Below, one piece after another: positions 1-12,300 of a stretch of 64,000 bases of DNA. A program made the position numbers and the translations under genes. The notes under the pieces are model-generated. The model saw only the letters and a program-made list of their open reading frames with translations. It ran no database searches and was not told where the DNA came from. Within the stretch, counting starts at the first letter, position 1. Every line of letters starts with the position of its first letter. Source of the stretch: Corylus avellana (Eukaryota; Streptophyta; Magnoliopsida; Fagales; Betulaceae); the NCBI RefSeq assembly GCF_901000735.1, contig NC_081546.1, positions 997,001-1,061,000 of the forward strand, read 5' to 3'.

Positions 1-296
1 GTATTTCTTTTTCTTTAGTCGTAAAATAAACAAAAAAGTTTAAATTTATGTAATAGAATTAATTATGAGAATTATGATTAATTATGATTATGATTAGACT
101 CGCATCGCATGCCGGCCATGCAATCTTTAAATGAAAATTTCGAACAAAACTATCAAAGTAACATGATCACACTCGGAGTTCGAACAATCCTTCCCCACTC
201 TCTTACAAATTTCAATTTAATAGAAATAAAAAATTTCTTAATTAAGAAAAAAAAAACGTTGTCTGTGTTCTGAAAATAATAACGTGACGTAGAGAT

Positions 297-580
297 AAAG
301 TTATTTATGTCGTTCTTTTGATTTGAAAATTCCTAGGAACAGTACGGGAATTGGAATTGTATAATGTTAGATATTTCAAAGCATCAAACCCTTTCAACAT
401 CCCAAGCCACTATTCAAATCCTTTTTGAGTTTGGATTATAAAGTTATTTATGTCGTTCTTTTGATTTGAAAATTTCTAGGAACAGTACGGGAATTGGAAT
501 TGTATAATGTTAGATATTTCAAAGCATTAAACCCTTTGAACATCCCAAGCTACTATTCAAATCCTTTGAGTTTGGATTAT
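297..580. repeat. Tandem duplication, two units of about 142 bp
   Basis: Two adjacent direct copies, 297-439 and 440-580. Both begin with aaagttatttatgtcg and end with gagtttggattat. They differ at only a few positions and by a short T-run indel, so the duplication looks recent. No coding content is seen. Confidence 0.9.
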
Positions 581-1498
581 TCGTTCAATAACGCGTGAGA
601 TAAAATTGTTTTCATTATTTATTTATTTTGTTGAAAGGAATCGTTTTCATTATTGAAAGAGGTAGAAGAAGCTTGGAAAGCAAGGACTTGACGACTCCCA
701 GATTTTAAAAAGAGTGGTGGCTTGACCTTTTGCTTTTGCGAATAATGAAAACCAACAAAATAGAATTTAAAAAAAGAAAAGAAAAGAAAAGTATTTCTTC
801 GATGATTTTAGCCCTTATACATATTTTGAGCTTTTACAAGCTTTTGAGAGGACAAATTATGAAAATTGTTTGAGTTATTACAACTTTCACCGTAACTTTT
901 TAACAAATTTAAGTGATAGTTTTCATCTTATAAAAATGAGTGTCAGGTAAACAGTTACAGTAGATTCCATAGTTAGTGGTTGACGTGATAAGTTTAACGT
1001 GAACTACTACTTTAATTTATAAATATGAAAAGTGTTGCGTGAACCGTAACATATTTAGACTTAAGTTTGTAGTAATTAAAAGTTATATAATACTCCTAAC
1101 AACCCTCAAAATGCAATTATATAACTAAACATCATGACGGGATAAGCCAATTATGTGTTTTTATTTAAACTTCGGGTGACTTCCCTCTATAATAAATCAT
1201 TATTGCTGGATGTTATGTTTCTCTGCCTGCCTCTTTTCCTTTTGGGACGGATGAATCATTTGAGCACTGTTCTATTACTCTATGATAAGAGTAATCTACT
1301 CTGGAAGCTGGCGCCTAAACCAACTGCTTTGAGAATAGTATTTGCGCAGCGAGATTAGTGCTAAAAGTAACAATAAGCACATCAACAACTATCTGGATCA
1401 ATTGCTTTTTTTTTTTTTCTTAAGAAAAAAAATACAAAGAATAATTTAAAATCATAACATAATATAAGATAAATGTGTAATATTTAATGTTATGGCCA

Positions 1499-1984
1499 GG
1501 GATCCGAATCCCCTCCAATTGAAGGGTTAATTGGAGATTCTCCAATTGTCCAGCTAGACTGTTCATTTTGATCTAATGCTCTACAAAATGCCATGTGTCC
1601 CACTATAATTAAATAATAAAATATTATTTAATTTTAAAAAAATTAATAATAATAATAAAAATTAATATTTTTTATAAAATAATATGGGATGGCCGGCCAC
1701 CCCATCTGAGCCATGGGGATGGCGTTGCCCACCCTTTAAGGCCACAGGAGTGCTTTGGCCACCTCTAACCGGCCCTTTTGGAGTGGCCGGCCACCTTATA
1801 GTTTTAACAAAATTATTTTAATTTTTTATTATTTTAATTTTATTTTCTTTTAAAATTTTATTAATATTTTGTTATTAAAAGTTAAGTGAGACATGTGACA
1901 TGAACTGCTAAATAAAAATAAACAATTAGGATCAACAATTAAAGAACCTCTAATTTTTCCTCCAATTAGAAGGTATTCGGATCC
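1499..1984. mobile_element. Foldback (MITE-like) element with GC-rich core
   Basis: The left end reads ggatccgaatcccctccaat. The right end, reverse-complemented, begins ggatccgaataccttctaat, so the element has inverted ends of roughly 35 bp, about 486 bp apart. The centre (about 1690-1795) is a GC-rich island containing ggccggcc palindromes inside otherwise AT-rich sequence. No convincing target-site duplication was found and there is no coding capacity, so the superfamily is not assigned. Confidence 0.65.
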
Positions 1985-2693
1985 ATCGGTTGTCTCACTC
2001 TGTACCTATTGCATGTGCGGCTACAAACGTGTTTTTATAGGGTTGTTGACGTTTTCCCGTAGCTTTTAATGATGTAACAGGGCGCAACATGAGTACCTGA
2101 CCCTGAGTCCCCCATCAGAAAAAAGGCTTCTCTCAAAAGAAGTAAGAAAAAGAAAAATAAAGAAAAATAACTTTACAGAAAAGGCTGAATAAGGACGTGA
2201 CTTATAAACAATATCAACAAAGCACCTTCCAAACATGATGGAGTCCATAGAGAGTAATTATTAGTACATTGCCCTACGTGCTCCCTAAAATGGAAACAAA
2301 GCTATACTTTCCTTCACTCTTTACACATTTCGAGAGACGAAAATAGTTAACAACAAAGGGCCTTTTTTTTTTTGGATTTTGAGTTTTAAAAAGATAAGAA
2401 TAGACTTGGTGGGAAAAAAAAGAGAAAAGATTATGAGCATGTTTGATTGTTTTAAGCACTTTATAGTTTGTAAGGGTTTCAGTAATCCAAGTATGATTAA
2501 ATGCATTAGGCTGGAAATAGAAAAAAAAAAAAAAAAAATCCATTAGGCTGGACCATTTTTTTTATAGGTTCGAAAAAATATTCTGATATGATATAGACAT
2601 GATTTTTTTTTTTTCAATTGTTTTTTACTGCTTTGAACTAGAGACCGAAAAAACAAAAGACAAAAATAGAGTAGTTAACAAACAATTTTACTG

Positions 2694-2857
2694 TTGTTAG
2701 GACTATTATAATTTTTATTATAAGTTCTTTACAAAACGTTAGTTTGTAAGTCCATGTAACGCTTATTACACCAATCACTAAATAATTAAATTTAATTATG
2801 ATAGCTTGCCACCTTAATTTGTAAGAAAAATACAAAAAAAGTTGTAATACCCTAATC
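2694..2857. mobile_element. Small foldback MITE, copy A of a two-copy family
   Basis: The inverted ends share the pattern ttacaac..taatataagttctttacaaa in degenerate form. The same end pattern occurs in the element at 13062-13317, so the two look like diverged members of one non-autonomous family. Ends are placed to within about 10 bp. Confidence 0.5.
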
Positions 2858-3306
2858 ATTTTTCCTTTTTTCATAACCAACATTGTTCCTCTTTTCCCCC
2901 TCTCCCGCTTAGAGTGAAAAAAAAAAAAAAAAAAACCAGCATTGTCCTAATTCTTAGAAAAGAAAAATTGGCAGCTAAATTAGACGTACAAATTAGATGG
3001 GCCTATAATATGGCTGCTAATTTCAGCAAAACATCACGTTGTCATGTCTTCCTCATTATTATGCATTAAGCGCATTCAGTTATTTTTGTAAATCTAGTGT
3101 CTGCCTACACCCTACACGTGACAATGACATGACGTTTCTAGAAAATTTGAAGTACGAAATCGAAAAAGCTTCACGCAAATGCTTCTATAGAAGCCAAAAC
3201 GACTTCATTAGCTGTCCAAGGATGAATGCAGTACTACTACAGAAACGAGCGCGCACGCACATCTATTCTATACCCAACAGATTCCTCGCTAACCCTAGCG
3301 AGCATT

Positions 3307-3495
3307 TCAAATAGCTACTCTACATTCATTCGTGAAGGTACTACTAATTGAATTGAAAACCATATCACCAGGTCTTTCATCTTGCAAATTAGGCATATCT
3401 TGTCCAGGTAAAATTTTTAAAATGATGCCCTTATTTCCAACTAATTTATCACCTACTTTAATTTTACGTTTCCGTGAAATACATACACGTAACAT
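3307..3495 (-). pseudogene. Plastid rpoB fragment inserted in nuclear DNA (NUPT), decayed
   Basis: Reading the minus strand gives about 50 residues that align with the conserved C-terminal part of the plastid RNA polymerase beta subunit: [32 protein letters not shown]. The plastid motif around GRHGNKG is shortened here, consistent with an in-frame deletion of about three codons, and several conserved residues are changed (for example PGQDMP where PRQDMP is usual). After DMVFN the similarity fades. Neither the rest of rpoB nor neighbouring rpoC1 is present. This is a nuclear copy of plastid DNA, old enough to have drifted, with no expected function. Confidence 0.8.
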
Positions 3496-4834
3496 TTATA
3501 GATTATAACTAGAAGCCCCTTTCTCTGTATCTCTCTATATGGAACAAGATGGACAAATACCACCGACCCGTGCAGTTGCAGTTGGGTCAACATAACGTTT
3601 ATATACCTGCTTAGTGCTTATTAACCTGGCTAGTCCAACCCATAGTTGGGCCTACAATTCTAGGAAGCTTATAAGAAAAGAGGGGTGCTATTCATATTCT
3701 CTACTCCCTGTCACGCAGTAACGAAATCAAATAAAAGTACATGTCACATCCAACAATGATTTTTAGTGTTACTCTAGGAATAAGCGCTTAAAAATATGCC
3801 TAACATTTCTCGTGGCTAAAAATGGGTTTTATGCCCATTCTACTCCCCCACTCATTTCCGTGGCATAAAAACTTCATTATGTTCCAATTCTTTTCAAAAC
3901 TTCATTACTTCAATTGAACCAAAATTCCTATTCTTTTCAAAACTTCATTATGTTCCTCTACAAACAGTTATTCCTATCATTTTTTTAGAGGAATAGCTAA
4001 TCCTCTTTGTAGGGAACAACCAAGTGCAATTATAGAAAATATAAAAGTAAAGGAATGCTATTCCATAGCATTCCATTCTAAAGGACCATTTCACATACCA
4101 AAGTGCCATAAGAATAATTTGGTCTTGTTCCTCCCCAGTTAAATGTTATTAATGATTTCCATATCAAGCTCAACAAAAGCACCGACCAACAGTCAACATT
4201 GCAGATATCCACTCTCCAACCCAAGGAATAGGATCCTTTCTAATTCCAGCAAAATGGTTCCTATTTATTTCTTGGTTTAAATTATGTTTTATTACATTTA
4301 ACAACGTCAATATACCATAATAATTCCATTGAATCTGTAATATATTGACTATTTGAGCATATTCCATTGAACATGTAACATTTAATATGAATAATGAAAC
4401 AATTCATCTTTATTTCACTTAAGATGGAGAAAATCCTAGTCCTGCACCCGGTGGGTAGAAATTACTTGAGTCACAAGGCATGGTGGTGTGAAACACTTTG
4501 GCAACACCTTTGAGGGGTTGGGGTATTGTTTGAACGTTGTGAAATCACTTTTTTTTTTTTTTTTTTCCTATTCAAAGCGGGAGAGGGAAAAAAGAGGAAC
4601 GCTGTGAAATCACTTGGGTAGTGTGTTTTGTTACCAAGTCACAGACCACAAAAACGATTTCTGTACAAGACCATAAGCCAGACTCAAGTTATGAGGGACA
4701 GATTTGACACAGCTGGTTACCCGTTCATATAGTCGCCAAAACGTGAATTGTCTCATGTCAATATGTATCATATATGTCAGACACGTGACCACTATTAAAT
4801 ATAGATAAATAAAAAATAATAATAATAAATAAGT

Positions 4835-4998
4835 ATAATGCTAAAATTTACCTTTTTATCTTACAATTATCAATAATACTAACATGGCAATCCCAACCAA
4901 CCCTATCAATTATTGTAAAAAAAAAAAAAAAAATCAAAGAATTGGTTTAAACTGCCACATCAGTATTGTAAGATAAAAATGTGGTTACTAGCATTACT
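4835..4998. mobile_element. Foldback MITE (first of two adjacent)
   Basis: The left end (ataatgctaaaatttacc..atcttac) is the approximate reverse complement of the right end (gtaagataaaaatgtgg..gcattact). The two arms of about 30-45 bp flank a short centre with a 16-A run. A related element follows at 5105-5283. Confidence 0.65.
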
Positions 4999-5104
4999 CT
5001 ATCCCACAATGTTGATGAAATAATAGTACATACCACATTTTTTATCTCACAATGCTATATACCATAATGAATAAAAATGTGATTTACCATTAGATATATA
5101 CACA

Positions 5105-5283
5105 AGTAATGCTATCTATTATATTTTTATTTCACAACTATCCTAGAATGCTGATGTAATAGTCCCAACCAACCCTTTGAATTCTTTTGTTAACGATGAC
5201 TGATTTAAGAATTTGCTAGGACTCCACGTCACATGACCATTGTAAGAAAGTTGGTAGATAAAAAAGTAATTTCCAGTATTACT
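5105..5283. mobile_element. Foldback MITE (second of two adjacent)
   Basis: It starts agtaatgctatct and ends ccagtattact, inverted ends of the same type as the element at 4835-4998. It shares the internal phrase cccaaccaaccct with that element, showing family membership. It is more diverged in the arms. Confidence 0.6.
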
Positions 5284-6576
5284 CTACGAAAATGTTGCTC
5301 CTTGTTAGAATGCTAGCCTAGAATATTTTGTACTCTTCTAGAAGACCAGCTATCATCATCAGAATATTCCCCCAATCGCTTGTACCTAATTCTCTAATGT
5401 ATGTGGAATGGATTGAGGGCTGCTGAGATAAGAAAAATAGCCCTTCTCTACACACGTCTTCCCCTATTTTCTTTCTAACACTTCTTAACAGCCAACAATA
5501 CATTCGATATAATGGATCACACTTGCTCTTCTAGCAGTCCAATCGAATCTTTCCTTTAACATGATAGATAATACACGTATAACCGCCAAATAATAGCTAC
5601 AGAAACGAGTAAATTGGATACATCAATCTTACAATAGATTATCTGATACATGACAGTTTCTAACAACTCTGCAGTAAAGAAATTTGTTCTATTATGCATT
5701 CACAATAACCACATGAAAAGAAAGTCAATACAATTGAGCTAAGCATCTAGGATTTTTCATTATATTAATCGCTAAGATACATATAGCCAGTTCAATATCA
5801 GTGATAATTTGGCTTTAAATTCTTTCGGCTATGTCATAAACCAAATGCATTGAGCTGTCATACAAATTTTGCATTTTGAAGGTAGGAAAAGTTGTGCATT
5901 TTTTGTTTTGCACTATGGTTAAAAATTGACCTTTGCAGTTAACTTCTTCATTTTGCAATTTCCAAAGCTCAACTGTTTGTACGTTTTGTGAAAAGAGATA
6001 CTACAACCAGATTAAAGAATACGGTGGAACACCTTGAATAGCATACAAAGATACAAATGACCATCATAAGTTACTTCACAACTTCAAATACTTGCATGTG
6101 CAATTAATTTACTGCAACTTTCAAAAAACACAACAGCTTTGAAAATTAAGGCTTTGAATTTCAAGTTATTATTAAACTTCTGGGAGTATTTGGAAAATGG
6201 GGATTTTGCTTTGGCTTGCTTCAGAACCAATCCCAAAAAACAAATCAACTCAACCATTTTGATTCGTATGGATTGTTTAGACTAGAAAATAAGCTGGTTC
6301 AAGTGTGTCATATAACAAGGATTTGGTTTAACCTCGCTCTAATTTTAAGAACCAAATTCCTATTTATTAATGACTCAAAAGTATATTGTAAGCTAGCATG
6401 TGATTCGTTCAAAACAATAATTTCTGGAGTTCGAGACATTTTAAACAATCACAAATCCTGATTTCTTACCTTCATTAACATTTTACGATTTCTATGGATG
6501 CCACATGACCGACCATTTACTCATTGGCAATGCCACAGTTAAACCAAAGTGCACACAAATAAAAAGCTCAGGCAAC

Positions 6577-9307
6577 CTAGTTCCCAAATAGTGATGACAA
6601 AACTGCTAAAACAGCAATCACAATTATGATATTTAGGAAATAGTTAGTCGGAAGAGGCTTATCTGGGCTCCCACCAATTGCTTCATACTCTGCCCGAATC
6701 TTTTGCTTCATAGAATCTGACAGCTCTCTCTGCAAGTACATAGTTAACACTATTGAATTTTATTCCTTTCTTCTTCATTTAAGACTTCCATGTATTAGAT
6801 GTGAGTTCACAGGATTTGAAAATAGCTTCATCTTGTATTATTAAAAGACACGGCACAAGAAAACAAGATACTTGTTTCTTAATCCTGCAGCAAACCATGA
6901 AAAGTAAAGACGATGAACAAATTGCAAACAAATAATTTCTCCATCAGATATTTTCAGGCTAAAAAATGCAAGGAATTTCTGACAACCATCAAATAAAAGA
7001 TTATTAGGATGTAAGTTCATCATGATTATAACCTTCCCGGATGAGTACTTGGCTGCCACAAACTTCTCTGGTGCAGATTCTGAAGGACCATCATTTATCA
7101 CGATACCCTAATTGCCAAATTCAGTACAGTTATTTTAGACCTCTCATCAGTCAAATAAGAAAGCAAATATAATGGTTTTATGGCTGTTTTGTGTGCATGT
7201 GTGGGTCTGCCCATCAACAAATGTCCTTTCTCCATGCCTTTAAAGGAGCTGGGATTATAAAGTGGTTGGGTTGACATAAAGCAAACAAAATAAATCAAAT
7301 TTGACGGAAATATTTCCCAGAGGTATTAGCATATATGTGACATTGTATTAATCAAACTAGTTATTTTTGGTTAGCAGCCTCCGTAAATTCAACAAAGACA
7401 ATCATTAGAGGATGACAAACCTCTGGAGGATCAAATTTGGCTCCAAGGTTGCTAAGTTTGGCATGGGCTTCAGCATAATCCTTGAAAAATGTTTCCTGAT
7501 CTTCAGCATATTTCTCAGCATATTCCTGAAAATCATGCAATATATCATAAAACATTTTATGCTATATAACTGCCTCACAGCCAAACCTCATTTTGTTTTA
7601 CCTTGAATGATGCATCTTCAAAAAGAACAGCATCAGTTGGCAAGACCAGTAAATCTTCATCCCTTCTTTCTTTAATATCCTGATAGAGCAATCACAATCA
7701 GCAAAATGGTAATTCTCCCCGGTCCCTTTTGGTGGGAGGGCATGGACTGTACTTAATGTATATGAGGGCATTGTGCTTTTCAAACCTTGAAGTAGGAATT
7801 ATCAAACTTCAACCATTGCACTGTCCAGGACTGTCCTCCTGGTGCTCCAGGCCCATCTTTCTGAAATGAAATATATGCTAATCATATTTTTATCAGTTGA
7901 TTTTACTGTTTTTCTTTGTCATTGCATTATTATCATTACAGCTGTGACTAATAGTTAATCATACAATCTTGAGCTATCATTTGTACAGAACAGCAGAAAA
8001 TATAGAAACATCTTAATTTGTAAATTAGAAATATTAACAGATAGAGCACAAAGACAAAAAGACGTATAATACAGATAAAAAGACTCATGTTGCTCATAAG
8101 GTTACAATCTCCTTGTCTCCATGGTTTTGTCTAGTAAATGTGGTAAACACGGGTTTTAACAATACAGTGTTCGTGCTGTTGAGCAGGTATAGTAATCACG
8201 TGATAAATCTCTTTGGTCTCCATGGTCTCATGGTATCCCTTCATTAATATTTAATCTAGGAAAATTTCAATATTCATAAAGCCTAAGCACATAAGAATAA
8301 GCAGCCCGTCTATGAGAATATAAAAATGTCTAGTGAGCATAAATTAACAGCTTTTGAACAACCTATGTTAAAGGATCTTCCTGAAAATATGATAATGCAG
8401 TACGCTCAGTCTGATGTGACAAAACTATGAAATCAGAATACAATAGCCCCATCATATAAGCAAATTACTTGAAGCTATTTTTCACTGTCAATTATGGAAT
8501 CAATTTGCTGTAATTTATAGTGGTTCATCGTTTGACACAAACTGGTGATTTTCTATCCTTAGCAGGTTCAATGAAGAAAATAAAACTCTGACAGCTCTGA
8601 TTAATTGCTATGAATAGCATTTTGAGTTTTCTATGATTGCAATAACAGATTTTACATGCTCGTTTAATAGTAAAATCCAATATCCCCTCAGAGTATGGTA
8701 CGAAATGTGCAACTTAGTCAAAATATGCTTTTCTGCGTTCATGCACAGAAGATGAGGATACTATACCGTGTACTTTGTCTCTGGCTTGCCCCAACCACTA
8801 CGTTCTGGTCTGGACCTTCCCAATGTGTGCGCACCAGATAATGCAACTATTTCCTGCAAACAAACAGCTTTAGAGGAAAATATCTTCTTTTTTTATGTCG
8901 GGGAACCTCTCCAAAGCAAGGCCCTCCTTACCCACTCTTGCAGAGTAAATCCCAGTCCCGTGCACTGTACTCTCAGAAGTTTCTCTACACGGAACTGGTT
9001 AAATCGCTGGCTTTTCACCAGGGGATGTGACCCCAAGAGATTGTTTGCACCCATGAGGTGTTGAACCTTGGACCTTGAAGGGAGCAAACCTTAAGACCAA
9101 GGCCTCCACCACTTGGGCCAACCCCTTGGGGTTTCTTTTTTCTTAATAAGTAGCTTTAGAGGAAAATATCATGTGCATAGTGAGGTAACACCCAGAAACC
9201 AAGTGTATAGCACCATGCAAATTACCTTGTCATTCAATCCCATTCTGTAGAAAACATCTCTTAGATGATCAGCAGGTGAAGGGGGGCCAGCATCTAAACA
9301 TCGGATG

Positions 9308-9340
<33 letters not shown>

Positions 9341-12300
9341 GATTACAAAAGGCGAAGCAAAGTGGATTTACAATTGGCACCGGATACTTAAGAAATTAAA
9401 GAACCTAAAACAAAGGAGAGGAGAAAGAAACGGACTAACCAAAGCAAACTAAACTAGGAAAAAGATTTCTGATCAAAGAGCCTAAAAATTGGGAAAACCA
9501 AAGGAACAAGGCATCTAAACATACAAGCAAAGCAATTATGACTAACAAATGATGCCTACTTTCCTTAACAGTGCAAAAGTACTATTGCAGTTAAATATCC
9601 ATTGGGAAAAGCAACAAGATCTTAACAGTGGATGATTGCGGGGTGATAATTTCACTGATAAAATTTCTTCTAACAGTATGATAGTCACCAAAAACAATTT
9701 TGTATTGATGACTTATAATTTAAAACACAAGGGAGACAAAATTGTACATACTTATTTCATAACTCCTGTGCCAATGAAAACAGGAGCCAAAAGCAAAAGG
9801 ATTATTAGCTGATCAGTCTAGCAGGAATCTAGTATAATAGTTTGGGGAACGTTCTAGCATTTTTTTTAATAAGTTTTACTTTCATTGAGAGTCGAATACT
9901 AGAGCACTTTTGTTGATGGAGGAAATATTTAAATTTGGTTCTTATTACTAATGAATGTCTTAGTAATAGACTCTCTAGGATTTATTTGTAGACTGGATAT
10001 TGGGAAGGCATATGACCATGTGAATTGAGATTGTCTTATTTATTTCTTTATTGGCAGATTTGGCTTTGGAGAGAAATGGAGGAAATGTATAATTTCTTTT
10101 ACTTTCACAGTTCAATTACTAGTTTTGGTATATGGAACCCCAGGCTGGCTCCTCTAATAGCTCTAGGGGTTGAGACAGGGGAACCAATTATCTTTCCTGT
10201 TGTTTATTCTGGTTATGGAAATCCTTAGACCAATGCTTTTAAGAGCATCAGAGGGTGGTTTCCTGTCTGGTTTTCATGTGGGACGTGGTTCTAGGGGTGT
10301 ATCGACTATTTCTCATCTTCTATTTGCTACAATACTATCCTGTTTAGTGATGCTACAACTGAAGATCATACATATATTTGATCTGTACTTCCACGCTTTG
10401 AGGCTGTTTCAGGTTTAAAAATAAATTTTGGAAAGGATGAGTTAATCCTGGTTGGGGAAGTTGAAGGCGTGGAGGAGTTGGCAGCATTTTGTTTTTTGAT
10501 AAATTATCGAGATATCATTAAAAGCGTAAGTACCCCAGGTACACACCCTAGCTAGTTGGTTGGCAGCATTTTTGTGCTGTAAGTTAGGATCTTTACCTAT
10601 GAGCTACCATGGTTTGCCCTTGGGATCTTCATTTAAGGCTTCTATAGTGTGGAATGTAGTCTTAGAAAGGATAGAGAAGAGGTTGGCAGGATGGAAGAAA
10701 CATCACTTATCTAAAGATGGAAGGCTCACGCTTCTTAAGATGTCTAGCGGATTTTTTATGGGGTGGGACAAACGAAGAATTAAAGTTTCATTTGGAGGAT
10801 TGGAATATGGTGTAATCCCCTATGAAGCATGGAGGTTAGGGGGTGAGGAAATTCACTACTTTTAACCAAGCCCTGTTGGATAAATGGCTATGGCACTTTC
10901 TATGAGGAGGAACATCGTTTCCAAGACTTGTTTTTGGTGTAGAGTATGAAGAGGCATGGGTAAATGGATTTTTGAGGAGGTACGAATACCTCATGTGTGC
11001 TCTTTGGAAAAGTATTAGGGCCAGCCAGGACAAATTCTCTGCTTTTATTTCTTTTGGGGTAGAAGATGGACAGAGGTTCGTTTTTGAAAGGATGATTGGT
11101 GTGGGAACTAGCTTTAAAGGAAGTGTTCCGTGATTTGTGTTTATGATCCTCTTACCAGGAAGCCTCCCTTCTTCTGGGCACTCCGTAGGTCCTGTGACTT
11201 CCACTCTTCCATACTTCATGGGGATTTTGGGGCCCCCAGCTTCCTGAAATTTCCAAGGAATAGGTTAGTTCAGCCTTTCATCAATGCTTCAAATTCCGTT
11301 CATAAAAATTTCTAGAGTCAGAGTAGTAAAAGGACAACCTCTATAGCAGTAGCACTAGCCAACTGAAACAAGTCTGCGTATGTCACACCAGAGTACTTGT
11401 CTTTGAGAGGCTGAAGAAGTTTCAACGCATTTACAAGGCCTGAAATGGCCAGCTTATAAGAAAATATTATCATCAACCAAGCTAACTAACAATCAACACT
11501 GAATCATTGCATTACCCGCATTTGCTGCATGTTTGAGCTCAACCTCAAATCTCAAACTTCCATTAGCTCCACCTTTCTGTGGCCACTCCTGAATGTTTTT
11601 GTTGTAAGTACCAGCATCATGCCATCCCAAGCGAATCTGTTTTTCACATTAACTAATTTAATTGTTTCCAAAGATGTGTGTACTTAGTACTCACATAAAC
11701 ATCAATATCACCCAAATAGGAGTCTCGTCGACCGTGGATTTAGATGACACAAAATGCAATTGAATAGCAATCTAAAAACCCAATTACAAAGCCAATGGTA
11801 CGAAAATGCAATTGAATTGTGAATTTGGACACCAATGCCTCTACTCCAGCTCCATCAAAATTACCAATCAATTCAAGTTTCCCACCGTTCTAACAAGCAG
11901 TTCACGGAAGTGAAAAGCGAAAGAACCCTAACTTCTACACCATTTTGAGGCACTCAACGACATCTTTAACTCAAATACCGGTTGAAAACTGCAATTGAGT
12001 TGAGGATTTAGACACCAATTCTCTATTCAAATTTGCACCAGTTCTAACAAGCATTTTGGGGAAGTGATAAGCGAAATAACCCTAACTTCTAAAACACATC
12101 GACGACGTCGTTCAACTCCAACAATCAATGCATTTGATCCAGCAAGAGAAAGTACTACGAACAAAGCGAAGGAGAGCGGAATGCAAAAAAGTACCAGGAT
12201 AGGATGGCAGAAATTGGTCTTGAGGAGCTCCTTGATATCCTCTCTGGCGCTTCTCAGCTGGTCAGGATCGGACGCCGCGCATTTCGGAGTAGCCGCGGCG

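Larger units (their letters stand above)
1..6576. other. Intergenic region 3' of the APX gene
   Basis: No gene model is supported here. The sequence is AT-rich with short open frames only. Recognisable content: the tandem duplication at 297-580, foldback elements at 1499-1984, 2694-2857, 4835-4998 and 5105-5283, the plastid rpoB fragment at 3307-3495, and long A or T runs (for example near 2521-2538, 2918-2935, 4551-4566 and 4918-4933). The stretch 5300-6560 next to the APX stop codon holds nothing I recognise beyond the likely 3' untranslated region. Confidence 0.6.

Noticed and set aside
10836..11219. A 127-codon minus-strand frame starting [11 protein letters not shown]
   Set aside because: Only its first part (APX exon 5, to 11156) is coding; the rest is read-through of the donor into LINE-derived intron.
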